Below are positions 36,901-50,010 of a DNA stretch of 64,000 nt, in pieces. Both the position numbers and the translations under genes were made by a program. The DNA is taken from NCBI GenBank assembly GCA_004352715.1, contig SCFE01000045.1, positions 1,649,715 through 1,713,714 of the forward strand. Direction: 5' to 3'. The notes below the pieces were generated by a model, which was given only the letters and a program-made list of their open reading frames with translations, did no database searches and had not been told where the DNA came from. The stretch is from Hofstenia miamia (Eukaryota; Xenacoelomorpha; Acoela). Within the stretch, counting starts at the first letter, position 1; each line of letters begins with the position of its first letter.

Positions 36901-39900
36901 TTACATGTAATACCTGGCTTGACTGTAAATTTCTTGAAAATTTGAAAATAAATAATTGAAAATTTGGCATATATTTTGTAAATAGTTTATTATATAAAAG
37001 CATGCTATTTATGTACTCCACGCACTGTCATCAAGTGCATAAAATGTTACTTAAATTGTTTTTTTTATTCCTCTTAGAAGAAAAATTCCCTTAACTTTGT
37101 ATGTAACAGTGACTTATTTCAATCAACCCATGCTGGAATAAATTCATAAATGTACTTTATGTGCGCATGGTTATGTTGGGCAACGTAGATAGGAACATTT
37201 TTAAATTTTAACGCATATAGGTCATCTGGAGACTCACTCTTCAAACAAGTAACGATTGTTATTTCAATCACTGTTTTCATTAGTTTATTTGTTAATATAA
37301 ACTGCAAATTAAAAATTATATTAAAAAGTATTTATATTTTTAGTCTTATATGCTTAAATTTGCATGGGTTTAACACAATAATGAACTACAATATTAAATG
37401 ACATAATGGCTCCTAAGCTTTATTTTCCAAATATCACTACTATGTTTCTTCAATTCCAAACTTGTATTTAGTCTGTAATAACGTATATCCAGGTATGAGC
37501 TAAGCTACTGCCTCCAAATTCATTTTGGTAAATGTGAGCTTCCCGTTTATTTTTGTTTGTTAGATTTTTGAAATTCTTTCCTGTATCATTTCAGCACATC
37601 TTCTGCAACGAAATTTTATCTCATTTTATTAAACTCCACAGTGGTAGGTAGCAGGAAAAGTTTTTGTGTGTAAGCCTAACTATTGAGTCCCTGTTCAGTA
37701 CATTTTCCATGCTATGAAATGTGTAAGACAAAACAGCCTACGGCGGAAATTTGCCATATACAATCTCAATCAAAATAATAATTTAATTATTTTGAAGCTA
37801 TCTAGTTTTAAGATTATTGTAGTTTGAAAATTGGTATTACACTTTCGTACTTGTGCCTTAGCTATTTTCAAGAGCCAAAATTTGTAGTCCCCAAAATAGC
37901 TATGCCCAATATTATTTAAAAGCATGTTATGTATTTAGCTAATTTTCTTGAAATTCTTCATTTCTAAGTTTAGCATTATATTTTGCGATCTTTACATAAA
38001 ATTAGGCAATAATATACCTGATCAACCAGAATTAATTGCATGAATAGTCAATTTAGAAAACATGGATTATTTGGGAGTGCACCTATGAGTGTTAAAGAGC
38101 GTAGACAATGGGGTGCCACCGTGCTACGCCCTTCCCCCAATCTGATCGTCTTCCAACACAACTCTGTCATTTGGATATGGTAATTTCATGAATTTGAAGA
38201 TTAACTGTATGAAATTTAGCTCACCTTCAATTCAAAATCCTGGCATCGTACCTGTATGTTGTTCTTTGTTGTTCAGGAACAAGCATTTAGCACTTTAATA
38301 AAAACCTATTGTGACTTCTTAAAAACTGTTTTCAAGTACTAAACAACCAATTTCTGGTAGTGGAATCATATATATGACTGCTTTAAATTCTTAGACTGTA
38401 GAAAAAATATAGCCATAAAATGTTTTGAGAGAGAGCATTTTTATCCAGAAGAGACTAAAATTTATACGCTATCGATCTGTTTATGTTGTGATACAGCGTG
38501 CAAAACTTATCCATTTCGCAATATTTGCATTCGTATATTAACATTCTGCCAACACGTCAGAGATGATATCATAAATTGTCTGACAACGCACGTCATCTAG
38601 ATTTAATTTCTGCTCTTACTTTACCATCTGATACCTTAAATAATAACTTTAGTATAATAAAAATTACATGAAGTCCATCCCATCAAGTAATTTATAATTG
38701 CTTTTATAGCTGGCATTAAATTTTAGCGATATCATAATAAATTATAACAATATTAACACGTTTTTGTAAATTAATGGCTTTCTTTAAATAATGATTTTTT
38801 TTATTAAAAATATTTGAATATTTCGATGTAGAGGCCTTTTATTTAATTAGCTACAATTTGGGATTTCTGCAGGATTTTTTGATGGGGGCATCTCAGTCAT
38901 GACCAAGCTAGTGATAAAAAGCGAGGCTAAGCCTAGCGAAATTTTAGAAATTTTTGAAAAAAGACCGTAAAATGCATTTCATCACCTTAATTTTGAAATT
39001 TTTTTAATTTTACAGAAAATTAATTTTGAAAAAATTGGGCGGGGACATTCCACCATGAGTGATACTTTGATTTTGTGATCTAACAAAAACTATCTTGGCT
39101 AGATACTTCCATTTGGGGTTTCAAAGGCTGAGTGGTTGTGGAAAAAAACTACATGTCAACTGGAAAATAGACATTGTTTTACTACTTTAAATGAAGGTCA
39201 ATAGATTGGGCATATCTCGTAAAATATCAATGTTTGGAATTTACAAATATTTTTTACGAGGTTTAATATAACACACATTAGATTCCAAAAAGAAATTGGA
39301 GCAAATCATATGATAAGATCAGAAGAACATAAAATATGTTAGGATCGACGTGTGATTATAAAGAGATAAATCGCATTAAAAATTTAAACAACGCACTAAT
39401 AATAAATTCCGCATGTAATATTCCATCCTATCATTATCATATAAATAATTCACTCTTGAAAATCATTGAATTAATACGGTTTTATTATGGTAACGCGTTA
39501 TGGAATCATAAACAACATTCTGAAAACATTTATTTTTTTAAACATCTTTTGTCCTGAACATATTTACAAAACAATAAAATTTATATGAAGCAGTTTGTCC
39601 TACATTGTCCGCAAACGCAAATTACAAAAATACATCAATTTGTCCGATTCCTAGAAAACGCAAACATATACTAAAATTTATTGATCAAAGCCGGTCTTTA
39701 GCTTTACACCGCTCCCTCAAAGAGTTACTTTGGAAATCACTATAATCTTTGTTGTGACGTACACCATGTGGAAACTGATAAAACTTTGAGTCAACCATGT
39801 ATGTAAACCACAGTTGTTTATGTTAAATTTACCCTAATTTAATGAAATTCCTTTAAGGAAGCAAATATACAAAGACTTAGTTTTAATATAATGCCCTCTG

Positions 39901-40110
39901 TGAATAATAAATTAGCAAAATTAGAAAGAAAGCGTGAAATGTGCATATAAACAAACGTCCTGTATAATTTGAAACCTGTGGGGTCGTTTTTAGCTATGAG
40001 TATCTAAATTGACAACTTACCTTTCACTCTATAAATGATTTTAAAATTCTCTAAAACTATGATAACATAGGAAGTCAACGTAAATAATTCACGTAAACAT
40101 AGCACCTCAA
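33996..40110. other. AT-rich intergenic DNA, no gene recognised
   Basis: It holds a (TA)n array at 35612-35638, followed by a C+T-rich stretch (about 35640-36110) on the plus strand that contains an ATG-less open frame of about 60 codons. A possible tiny TIR pair at 34415-34520 (TAGAGCTGTGCGGTT / AACCGCTCTA) is too weak to call. A G+C-richer patch near 38112-38150 (GGTGCCACCGTGCTACGCCC) may be a transposon end. Nothing else stands out. Confidence 0.5.
35612..35638. repeat. (TA)n microsatellite
   Basis: About 13 TA units. Confidence 0.95.
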
Positions 40111-40121
40111 AATTGTTGTGG

Positions 40122-40568
40122 TTAATGAGACTGTTGCGCCGATAATTTATCCGATTTGACCTCTGGAAATATAGTAAATTTGGTAAGAGTGGGAATATTT
40201 ACAGCTGAATTTGCAGCTCTCAGTCGTGAAGAAAACGGTTGTAAACAGTGGCCCGTCTCAACCGGGCTAGGAAGCGAAATTTCCGTTTCCGAGTCTATAC
40301 TGATACTGTGAATTTTTAAATCCAAAGCAGTCATGAACTTAGACATGTCTATGTTTCTTCTCGGTAGTTCACAAACGTCCAACTCATGATCGAAGGTGTT
40401 TAGAGTCAATGAGTCTAGACTGGAGTTGGATGTGGAGAAATCAACGTCCAGAGAGCTATAGCTGCCATATTTCTCACTATGATATGATGCACGGTTTCCC
40501 TTGGTAGCAAAAGATCCCTTTCCGCTTTTGGGGAGATTAAGTCCGTTAGGCGCTCGAAGATTTGCCAT
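40122..40568 (-). CDS. Possible host exon or single-exon gene, 148 codons, unknown product
   Basis: This open frame is clearly richer in G+C than its surroundings and has a balanced amino-acid composition, unlike the AT-driven frames elsewhere. It starts MANLRAPNGLNLPKSGKG with ATGG in a reasonable start context and ends SDKLSAQQSH-stop. The N-terminus is basic (residues 1-25). A Ser/Asp-rich segment follows (about 30-60: GSYSSLDVDFSTSNSSLDS), then a mixed segment (LPRRNIDMSKFMTALDLK). There is no signal peptide, membrane segment, Cys pattern or known domain. The sequence upstream (40600-40740) has several CpGs, which could fit a promoter or 5' UTR. No neighbouring exon was identified. It might be a first exon that splices before the visible stop. 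Function unknown. Confidence 0.5.
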   Translation of the reverse strand: MANLRAPNGLNLPKSGKGSFATKGNRASYHSEKYGSYSSLDVDFSTSNSSLDSLTLNTFDHELDVCELPRRNIDMSKFMTALDLKIHSISIDSETEISLPSPVETGHCLQPFSSRLRAANSAVNIPTLTKFTIFPEVKSDKLSAQQSH

Positions 40569-41850
40569 GCAAAATGTCTTCTGATAAAAATGGAAGTGTT
40601 GTATTATTGCCGCTTTTTATTCCATTAGCGACAAATAATGTCTCAGCGTTTGCGCAGTGAGGAAAACTATATTGTCAACTACTCTTAATTATTGAATTGA
40701 GAGGACGCGTGTTACACCGACCAACGCTCGAATGTGTTTGTAATGAGTAATGCAATAACTAACAATGTCTCTAAAACATTATGCCAAAAGCCAATCTCAT
40801 GGACTATAGTAATGATTATACTTTCATATTTATAAATATTTATTGTATATGTTAAAACCAAAGAAGTCTACATGCTCGAATTACGAAATACCATCAATAA
40901 CACAGTACTGTAATCTAATTTTTTCAAGCGTGGAAGCATGCAGAGTGTTTTGACTTTGTAGTCAATAATAAATGATTGTATAGATAACCTCTATGCGTTC
41001 ATATTAAGGAATGTAATTCATCTAATCTGTTAGTGTCTCCTGTAGCTAGTATCCTAAGATGAAATACTTCTACATTGTATTTATTATATTATTCATGTAT
41101 ATCAACAGGAGGTGTATGCAGATCTGCACATCAAATAAAAAGAATGCAAAAGTACCTCATAAATTAATGCAGGGCCATAAGGTTCGGCCCGACCCGTGTT
41201 ATGGGTGATGTATCAGAAATTTGAGTTCTCAGATTTAAGAATGCATTGTTCTTTGCGCAGCCAGTTTTAAATCAAATTCAAGTTTTAATAAACTTAAGAA
41301 TGTTATCCGGAAGATAGCTCTCCATTGAAGATTGTTCTCACAGAAAATTGTTTAATCAAAATTACTCTTATATTTGCAAGTTATATTTTCTTACACATTA
41401 CACTATTAGTTTTGCTCCTATTCATTAGCTTTTCATACAAACTTATATTATTAGGGTTGTTGTTCGTCTTGAGGCTGAGTTGTGGCTATTTTTATGGTTA
41501 GATAACAGTCAATGCATAAGAGAACAATAGTCATCTCATCTATACATAGCTTGGAACTACAGAGTAATTAGGGTGAGAGGAGACTTCATGAGAGCAGAAT
41601 ATTCTGGTATTCCTTAAGAATATTTTTAGTTCTTCCTTCAATATTGTAGGATTATCAAAAAAGTGTAGGTCTTCGAAGTAATATTCAGTGCAAAAAGCAA
41701 AATTTTGTAAATATTTAAAAGCATTAATAGACATTTCAAATTTTGTAATTTATTTGTCCAAATGTATTTGCAAATAATACTCCGATTTTAAAATACAATT
41801 TACACTACAAACTCGAAACTTAAGAAATGATGTTTATATTTAAGCTTCGA
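40569..41850. other. AT-rich DNA, nothing firmly recognised
   Basis: A short G+C-rich patch near 41170-41205 (GGTTCGGCCCGACCCG) resembles the ends of the hAT MITE at 41859 and may be a fragment. No gene supported. Confidence 0.5.
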
Positions 41851-41858
41851 CTTCGAAG

Positions 41859-42187
41859 TAGTGATGTGCGGGTCGCCGATTTTTCCGGCCCGGCCCGCCC
41901 GTTAAGTTATCAGTCCGGCCGTGCCCGTGAAATCACGTGATTTCATTATGTACCTGTAAATTACTCCAGACCCAATAAAACATTACTATCAGCTGTTCAC
42001 TGAAATTTACCTGGGGTAGATTTAAGATATAGTAAAGTTGTGATTTGAGATATAGCAAACAGAATTGTAAACAGATTATATTGTGTTTTGAGATATAGTG
42101 AATAGAATAGACTTACAACACTTTTATTTTTTCTTCTCTATGCCAGCCTGTGGCCCGCCCGTTATAGCTTTAGCGCGCACACCACTA
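41859..42187. mobile_element. hAT-type MITE, 329 bp, with 8-bp duplication
   Basis: The ends TAGTGATGTGCGGGTC and GCGCGCACACCACTA form TIRs (TAGTGRTGTGCG). The flanks are CTTCGAAG (41851-41858) and CTTTGAAG (42188-42195), an 8-bp target duplication with one mismatch. Subterminal CCGGCCCGGCCCGCCCGTTA at the left has a counterpart GGCCCGCCCGTTATAG at the right, in the same orientation. There is no coding capacity. The GC-rich ends stand out strongly from the AT-rich background. Confidence 0.88.
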
Positions 42188-42241
42188 CTTTGAAGGTTAA
42201 TACCTAGAATGTACATGGATTAGCTTCAACATGTCTCTAAT

Positions 42242-42440
42242 CAGTGGCGTACGCAGGATGGGTATGGGGGAATTCCCCGCCGTCAGGTTTTCAAAATTGA
42301 TATTGATTGGCTAAATCAAAAAATTTTCGTTGAATAATTTATGAAAAATTTGGGATCTATTTTTCAATATTCTCCAAAATGTTCAGGAGGAGGCTTAGCC
42401 CCGCTTTTCTTCCCGCACTTGTTCATGTGTAAGAAGTCGG
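42242..42440. mobile_element. Possible hAT-like end fragment
   Basis: CAGTGGCGTACGCAGGATGG followed by a G-run and, about 150 bp on, GGCTTAGCCCCGC. This is the typical start of CAGTGGCGTA-type elements and resembles the ends of the 8505/29283 family, but no second end or target duplication was found. Confidence 0.4.
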
Positions 42441-44158
42441 CCGTCCGAAAATCTTGTGTAAGCAAGCTCATATCTCTAACAAATCGTTTCAAACGAGCTT
42501 TCTCCTATGCCTCGCTGAATCCTAGTTGCTAATTACGTTTTTAACGTATTTTATGAAGTTCTAAAGGTTAAAATGCGTAAAATCTTAGTTTAAAAAAACT
42601 ACTCTAAAGAATTTGTTTGCAATATTCTTAATGAAACAATAAAATGTTACAAAATGGTTAAAATGAAACAATCTTCTCGCTTGAGTCCTTGTTGCCTCAT
42701 TCTTCCCACTACATGTTTTCCTTGTGACAGACGCCTGTTTTATTGAAAATAAACTAGTTTTTCAGCTTTAGTATTACCCAATCGATTTGAACTTTTACTG
42801 CGTATTTTTCAACGCATTTAAAAAGAATTCGACATAAACCGTATCCATTTACGCATTTTAAATTTTACAGCATTGACCTGAATTTTTTTGAAGTCGATTT
42901 TAATAGCTTCTAAAAATATGATGTGATTTAATGGTTGCGCAAATTACTAATTATAATAATTTCAATATGTTGAAATATATTGCATAAGTATACAAATACA
43001 TTTAAGCGTTTATTACCATGAATAATTGTATATAAAATACGAGAAATGTATTCAAAGGCACTTGTTTCAAAATCAAATAAGCGTCACTGATGTGAGAATC
43101 ATTGAAAGTCAAAAGTCATTTGACACTTGAGTTTGGGAAAAATAACATTCTTCTGAAAAAATATATATCTTATATGGTAATGTTAACAACACTGCAATTT
43201 TTTAATCTACAACTCTGACATTGGCATTTGCCTTCCTACAGAAGAACTGTTTGTGTATATACATTACTAGCTGGATTAATAGTGATCGCCTTGTTGATAT
43301 TAGACCACATATGGACTTGACAGTAATTGTATATGAAGTTTTAAGATTATGCCTTGAAGCTCAACGTTTACATTAGTTGTTTAAAAGCCAAAATATTGAA
43401 TAAGTAACATAAAATAATGTGATTTTATGATTTTTAGAGTTTGCATTGATTGGAATTTTGCAAACGGAATAACGAGCTTGTGCTGCTGCCCCATTTTTGA
43501 AGTTACGAAAAAGAAAATACTTAAATTCGCTAGATTATTGAAATTTACTAAACTATATAAGTGTTTAATAGAAGCGAGGTGATTGCAAAAAAGTTTCCAC
43601 AGTTTGCTATTAAACCATAACTGCTAAAGAGTCATTTTTGTACAATACAAGTATAATAATGTTTAATGGAAAAATTCTTTAGAGGCCATTTTTGCTATTA
43701 TAGTTTAACTTTCTAAATAATTCAGAAATGTGTGGACTTAAAACAAAGAGTAGTGCGTACCTATTCTTCTCCAATGAATGTACTGATACATTTTCGAATA
43801 ATCTATTTCCATTTTGTATCATGTGCTTTTTACAAACTAGATGAGCATTCAAATTATTGACAATTAAATATTTGTACCATCTGTCCCCGATTCAATTAAA
43901 AAGAGGGACAAGCCCATATTTACTAATCACGACTATTCCAGTTTTGCTGGTTATCAACAGTTACATCAAAGAAATTGATATTTCTACAAGTTAATACCAA
44001 AATCAACCGCAGCTGGGTTGATATATACCAAGATTGCTGCATATGAAAAACTCGGTTAGTAGACTTATGGTGTCATATATTTTGATATAAAGAAATAACT
44101 TCGACCAAATTACGTAGAGTAGCAAAGAAAGATTCAATAAACCGGGTCATGTTGTATG
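42441..44158. other. AT-rich DNA, nothing recognised
   Basis: The frame 42341-42532 overlaps the possible hAT end and is probably chance. No domains, TIRs or arrays were seen. Confidence 0.5.
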
Positions 44159-44445
44159 TAGAGATCTACGGTACCCGATCGCATCGGTACGGTACGGTGC
44201 GGTACCAGTACTACTTTAAAAATGTTTAGATGTTCCGGAACGGCAGCATAAATTTGCGTTGCTTTTTTGTTTGTGTTTAATAATCATACCCATATAGTCG
44301 TAATTACTCATTATTAATTGACTAATTTTGTGTTTTCTTGTTTTTTTTGGGGTCCCTTATGGGACAATATCAATACTAAAAGATTTTTTGCGGTACAGTA
44401 CCAGTTAGAATTGGGACAAGGCGCTTGCGGTACCGGAGGACTCTA
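44159..44445. mobile_element. Candidate MITE, 287 bp
   Basis: The left end TAGAGATCTACGGTACCCGA and the right end GGTACCGGAGGACTCTA are imperfect inverted matches (TAGAG..C..CGGTACC). Multiple GGTACGGTACGGTGCGGTAC motifs lie near both ends. The 8-bp flanks GTTGTATG and ACTGAATG agree at 5 of 8, so the boundary is uncertain. No coding capacity. Confidence 0.5.
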
Positions 44446-46809
44446 ACTGAATGTTGGTTTAAGCTTAGGGTGATTTTGTCACTCATGAGTTTAGAATTAA
44501 TGCTCGTGACAATTACAATGTTCCTTAATTTACTTATAATAGTTTGTGACGTCGTTTCACGTAGAGCTATGGTTTACTTAAGTAAGTCATGGTAGAGATT
44601 AGGCTCTTTATCCTAATGCATAAAATAAATAGATTTTTATTCTTGACAAAAATTATGCTGTTAAAGTTTTGATAGTTAACAATGGATCTATTCTATGCTC
44701 AAGCTCAGAACCCGTATTTATTTATTTAGTTTTGAGTTGAATCATATCATATTAAAAAAAATTACGTGAAAAAAATTTTAAATTTTGCTTTAATTATATA
44801 TATATATATATATATATGCAATTTACTAATTCTTTAGTATTTCAAATATTTGTGCTCTTGATCTTGTCGTTCTATGATGTCAATATCCTCTGATATAAAT
44901 ACATAACTTCGCTCAATTTATAAATTTGAAGAGCAAAGGAATGTTAAATAAAACTAGCTGTATTTTAAACACTCTGGATAGCCAATTCATCCATTTTATG
45001 CTAAAGTTTGTTTTGATTGTTTAACTTGACTTTCTTGAAAAATTATTGACTGGCATTATTTTTTTAAATTTCTCAATTTTTCTGCAAATTTTTTGAAGCT
45101 TGAACAATGAGTACACATAGCTACTTGCAATACGCAAAAAATTTTGTCATACTAATACTTTATCAATGTACAAAAGTTATTAAATCATTTTGTACAAAAC
45201 ACTCACAGAATTTCATCCCACTGCCTAATTACTACATATTCAGATAAAATGAATTTCTTCAGTATTGAATTCAACGTTCATATTGCATCTTGAAGATTAC
45301 AGTTACCTCTCGCTCTCTAGCTTTCTCACTTTTTCCACAATTGACAATGATTTCATTTCGCATTATGATATTGAATATACAGATCTAGTGTATGTTTCCT
45401 TATGAAGTTTCTCATGGCATTTGAAGTCATAGAAATATAAGGATCATCAAAGTGGCCTTAGAATTGAGTTATGTACAAGATTTAATTTTATTGTTGAACT
45501 AAAACAATGTTATAGTCCCAATTACAAATCATTCACAAATGTTTCTTTTTAATTTTTATATAGATACATCAAATGAACAATAATATCCATTGTTGTGTAC
45601 TTTTCTATATATAAGATGTAATGTCCAATAAATCAAATGATTCTTTTAAATACAAGCTTACTCTCATTTCATTTTTATTGATCTAATTTCGATAGAAATA
45701 TTTTAGAAACTCCTGTTGAAATTGATTTGAAATATGGTCAAAATTTCAGGTTTAGGTCTAGCAAATCGGGTAAAATCTTGGTATCTTTCGTACACATGAT
45801 GCCAAAATAGGATGGCGTTTGTAATTAAAAATTTTGTCATACAACTAATTGTGCTATTCTATTGTCTGGTGAAACTTTCACTGTTCTCACTTACAAATTA
45901 AGTAATGCGAAATTTAACTGTTTAAATTTATCTGTAATGTTGTTACCTAAATGAACAACTGATATATATATATATCCGATTTTTGCATGTAATGACATTA
46001 GTATTACCAACCTCTATGGTAGGAGATTATATTGAAGAAATCAGATAAAGATAGCCTTACATTACATTTGCAGTACATATGCCAATTGCAGTCTATAGTA
46101 TAAATCGAGAAATTGCTGAATACTATTGATTTTGTTATGGACTAAGCGACCCTAACCCATTCCTCTCAGAGATCTTGCTTCTAGTGAATATTACATTTTT
46201 AAGTGTTTTTCTGCATTAAAAGGTGAAAAAGTATTTGAACCATTTTTTACAAAAAATTAAAATTGATGTCACAAGAAAAATTGATTTAACAATATAATAC
46301 ATTATTTTTAGAATCTACAACCTAGTTTACTCTTTTCATTTCATTAAGTTACATTTTATGATAATGGTGAATATTCAAATTTTAGCATATTTAATTCCTA
46401 CTCTCTTTTTCTCATTTCTAGTAATTTCTTATAGAAACATGAATTGTTTTTTATTAGGTCCTTTGCATGCCATGTTGCTTTGAAAGACTTAACTTAAATA
46501 TAGTTAACTGAAAAAGAATACATTTTTACATCATACTCGATAGTTATGTCAAAATTTTGGGATCATTGGGATTTTGCAACTGATTGAAATGGAGTATAGA
46601 CAAAAATGTTGGAGCCCGTTCTTTAATACGTAGACTGCCACGCTCAAATCTCAAAATTATCTCTGCAGGCCACGCCTATATATGCAAGTAAGTAAACAAT
46701 CATCATAGGTTTACACCATAATTAGTTTGATACCTACATACGTGGTGATTACATCATTATAAAAAAAAGAGCATATAAATTAGAATGTGAATTTTATATA
46801 TAATATATA

Positions 46810-46849
<40 letters not shown>

Positions 46850-47171
46850 ATGAAACATAAAGAAACATATAGGCATATAAATAAGAAGAGCGTGTAAACA
46901 ATGTTACATTAAAAAGAGCAGTAAAATGGGAAGAGGAAAAGCTCCAAGAAAAAATTTAAGTAAGATTTTCCTGATGAACCTCAACTATGTAAACAATGTT
47001 TTAATACTTTGCATGTGTAATATTTTCTTAATAAACCATTTTTTTAACTTTTTCTTTAACATTTTTAACCATAGATATATAATTAATATCCTATTATAAA
47101 TTTATATAATTTTTGACAAAATATATATTTTTTAAACACATACTAATATCAAAAGCAAATAGCAAAGAAGC
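44446..47171. other. AT-rich intergenic DNA with (TA)n arrays
   Basis: (TA)n arrays at 44794-44818 and 46795-46847, and a short one at 45960-45976. No gene, RNA or TIR element recognised. Confidence 0.55.
46795..46847. repeat. (TA)n microsatellite
   Basis: About 50 bp of alternating TA with one CTA interruption near its left side. Confidence 0.95.
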
Positions 47172-47481
47172 GTTGGGTGACATTGCCTGATCAGCAAACT
47201 TAAACGTCATCTATATTGGGTTACATGACCTGATCAGCAAACGTAAACTTCTCCTATATTGTGTGAAATGACCTGATCAGCGATACTTTAAACGTCCTTT
47301 ATTGGGTGACATGGCTTTATCAAGCAAACTTAAACGCCTCCTATATTGCGTGACATGACCTGATCAGCAAACTTAAACGTCCCCTATATTGGGTGACATG
47401 GCCTGATCAGCAAACTTAAACGTCCCCTATATTGAGTGAAATGACTTGATCAGCAAACTTAAACGTCACCCATATTGGGTA
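47172..47481. repeat. 43-bp minisatellite, about 7 diverged units
   Basis: The core CCTGATCAGCAAACTTAAAC recurs at 47186, 47229, 47272, 47315, 47359, 47402 and 47445 (steps of 43 or 44), followed by ...CTATATTGGGTGACATG. Units differ by several substitutions and the fourth is the most worn. Most units contain the palindrome TGATCA. It does not keep an open frame. Confidence 0.95.
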
Positions 47482-47663
47482 GTCAACGTGTTAAGATGAG
47501 TCATAAATGCTTTCTTACTAACAATGAAGAAAATGTAAACTTTAACCTGTATTGACGACTTGATAGTCGAATAATTATTTTAATTAATTTTGTATAACAT
47601 ACTGGTCCGTCTTGCTCTTCACTGAGGCCACTGGCATACAAATAAACTGTAGCTCTATTGTCT

Positions 47664-47703
<40 letters not shown>

Positions 47704-49715
47704 TAAGGGTATCGCCTTGTCCCATCCTATCACGTCGCTTAGTCAATAATTTTCTTGGAATAGTATAAGCATCAAAAATTAAAAATAAATTGACTTTTAT
47801 ATATTTCCCAAATGTAAACTGATAGCAACATTCTTGGTGATAAATCAACAAGTTCATAAAGTCTTAATTACAAAATGCTTTCATTTATGGCAATTTAGTC
47901 TATCATTTCTAGTGTGGTTTTCATTCATTACGATATTTTGGATTGTTTTTGCTTGTACAGAATGATATCTCAGATATTTACTTAACTATAAAATTGCAAT
48001 ATCCCACAAATCTCAAATTTACACAGGGTATTTTATGTTTTATTCATTTGACTAGAAAACGCTAATTTAAGCAAAAAATTTAACCTTGAACTTTCCGCGA
48101 CTCGTTTTTAAATTTTTTAAATATTTTAAGAGCCTATAACTCAAAAACTAATAAAGATATCAAAAATCTAAAAGCACAGTAAGATATAGGAGTGTCTCTG
48201 TCATTCTTGTTTTTAAATCTCAAGAATGGCTTTAATGGGCTTGGTGATTAAATTACGTAATGGAAATTGTTAAGTTTGATGGTTGCTCAAATGGGCTTTC
48301 GACCTCCTGATTTATTGAAGATTAGGAATTGAGATAATATTAATATTTCTAATTTTCAATAAAAGACAGTGAAAATTTTGAAGTACTTCAGTCGTTGCAA
48401 TACTGCTTATTCACATATCCCAACATAACGATATATATATATATATATATATGTGTCCATTGTTCAAGCTTTCCAACTTCACAAAATTCTTCAAGAAAAT
48501 TGCTTAAAAATGTGAAAAAATGGTTTTTTCTCTAGTAAGGACCTAAGCAGGTTAAAGTTAAGCAAACTTGAAAAATCTTGTAAAATGACACTATAGGCCT
48601 ACTTAAAAAACAAATCGCATATAAATTGATGAAAATAACAAATTTATAGTTTCACATTTTGAGTACAAATAATTTTTGTATTATGGGGATATTAACCACC
48701 CAATAATGACAAAGAATGAATCTAGTAATGCGCATTATTTCGGCTGATTGTGAAAAGGGTGTCTGAAATGTTTCCTTTGCAGTCTATATTACAATGTTGC
48801 CGTGAGGTAATTCTTAATAATAATGTTATCTAAAATATTATCAAAGCTTGAGTCACAAATCCACCTGCTAACTATAAACTACATGTGCTTATCTAGTTCA
48901 TAGCGTCAATGTTATGCCTGTGTTAAGTAAATCAAATTTGCATATTGAAATTAACTGGTCAAAATTCGTCCTGTATTTTTTAAAAAGAATCTGAAAATAT
49001 TGTATTTATTGAAACTAAGACTGAATGTGCTATATTTTTGTAAAAGTTTAGAATACATCAGTTCCTATCCGACTCATCAGATATTTGAAGTATATTAAAA
49101 ACTTATCACTTGTAACATTAATCAACCGGATGCTATTAAATTTGTATTCAAACTATTATTAAGCCTGCAGTTTGTGCATAGTATTTCCCACCACATCTGG
49201 AAGCAGTTCAAAGATTTCATATCTTACTAAACCGGTCTGTCCCAATGCTTTTCATCAGAATATGGTGACTTACTATATTTTATATTGAAAATCAATTGAT
49301 TACAAATTTAAATGCGCAATCGAAATGAATTATTTTGCAAAATAATGTATGACAACGAATTTTATATATGTATTAATATTTATCAGGACGTTTGTCATTT
49401 TTCAGCAAAGATGTATCTTGTCAATAATAGTTATTCAATGAAATCACAAACAAAATTATTTACTCAATACGTATATAAGAAGATGTTGTAAAAATCTTGT
49501 GATAATAACAATAATAATAATAATAATATTAATATTAATGAATTTTAATGCAAACAAATCAAATACAGGTTTTGCACTAAAAATGACAAAAGTAGTTAAA
49601 GATTTCTTTGCAGCAAAAGTGATTTAACTGGATTGTTGGCATCCATTATACGCTTGTAGTATGCTTCATCTTCTAATGTCCAGTTGTACTTATATGCATC
49701 ATCCAAAGATTTTTG
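47482..49715. other. AT-rich DNA with (TA)n arrays, no gene recognised
   Basis: (TA)n arrays at 47666-47699 and 48430-48452, and an AAT-rich run at about 49508-49535. The segment 48455-48560 is weakly like the middle of the hAT-like family but too short to call. Confidence 0.5.
47666..47699. repeat. (TA)n microsatellite
   Basis: About 17 TA units. Confidence 0.95.
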
Positions 49716-49721
49716 TATTTT

Positions 49722-50010
49722 TTAAGGTTCTTGAAATCTGAGCCATGTAGGGTTAATAAATAAAGATTTAAGAGTTGCACCTATTTCAGCTAAGGAAGAA
49801 TTTACCGTGCGCATATTGATTAAAATATTTTGCATTTTCGTTAGGGTTGCCATCAGTTTTCTGATATGAGCACGAAGTGAAAGATCTGTTTGCATTGTCA
49901 CTCCGAATATTTTTGCATGGTCTCTTAGTTGAACTCCTAGCATTAATAGAAAGACGCTTATTAATTCTTTTTTTAGAAAAATATGGAAATTTTAATATCA
50001 ACTCACTACA
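49722..50010 (-). pseudogene. LINE (non-LTR) reverse-transcriptase C-terminal remnant
   Basis: The minus frame 49722-49943 reads DHAKIFGVTMQTDLSLRAHI, followed by RKLMATLTKMQNILINMR. This fits the KxLGVxxDxxLxWxxHI..l..ka block just after the palm of LINE reverse transcriptases. A second minus frame (49786-50001) overlaps it and seems to carry the preceding residues, which implies a frameshift. It is a short dead fragment and the clade cannot be fixed. Confidence 0.6.

Noticed and set aside
47172-47481. CRISPR-like array with 43-bp spacing
   Set aside because: The whole unit repeats with random substitutions rather than constant repeats and unique spacers.
48455-48560. Fourth copy of the hAT-like family
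   Set aside because: Similarity is limited to AT-rich words such as AAAATGTG and cannot be aligned with confidence.
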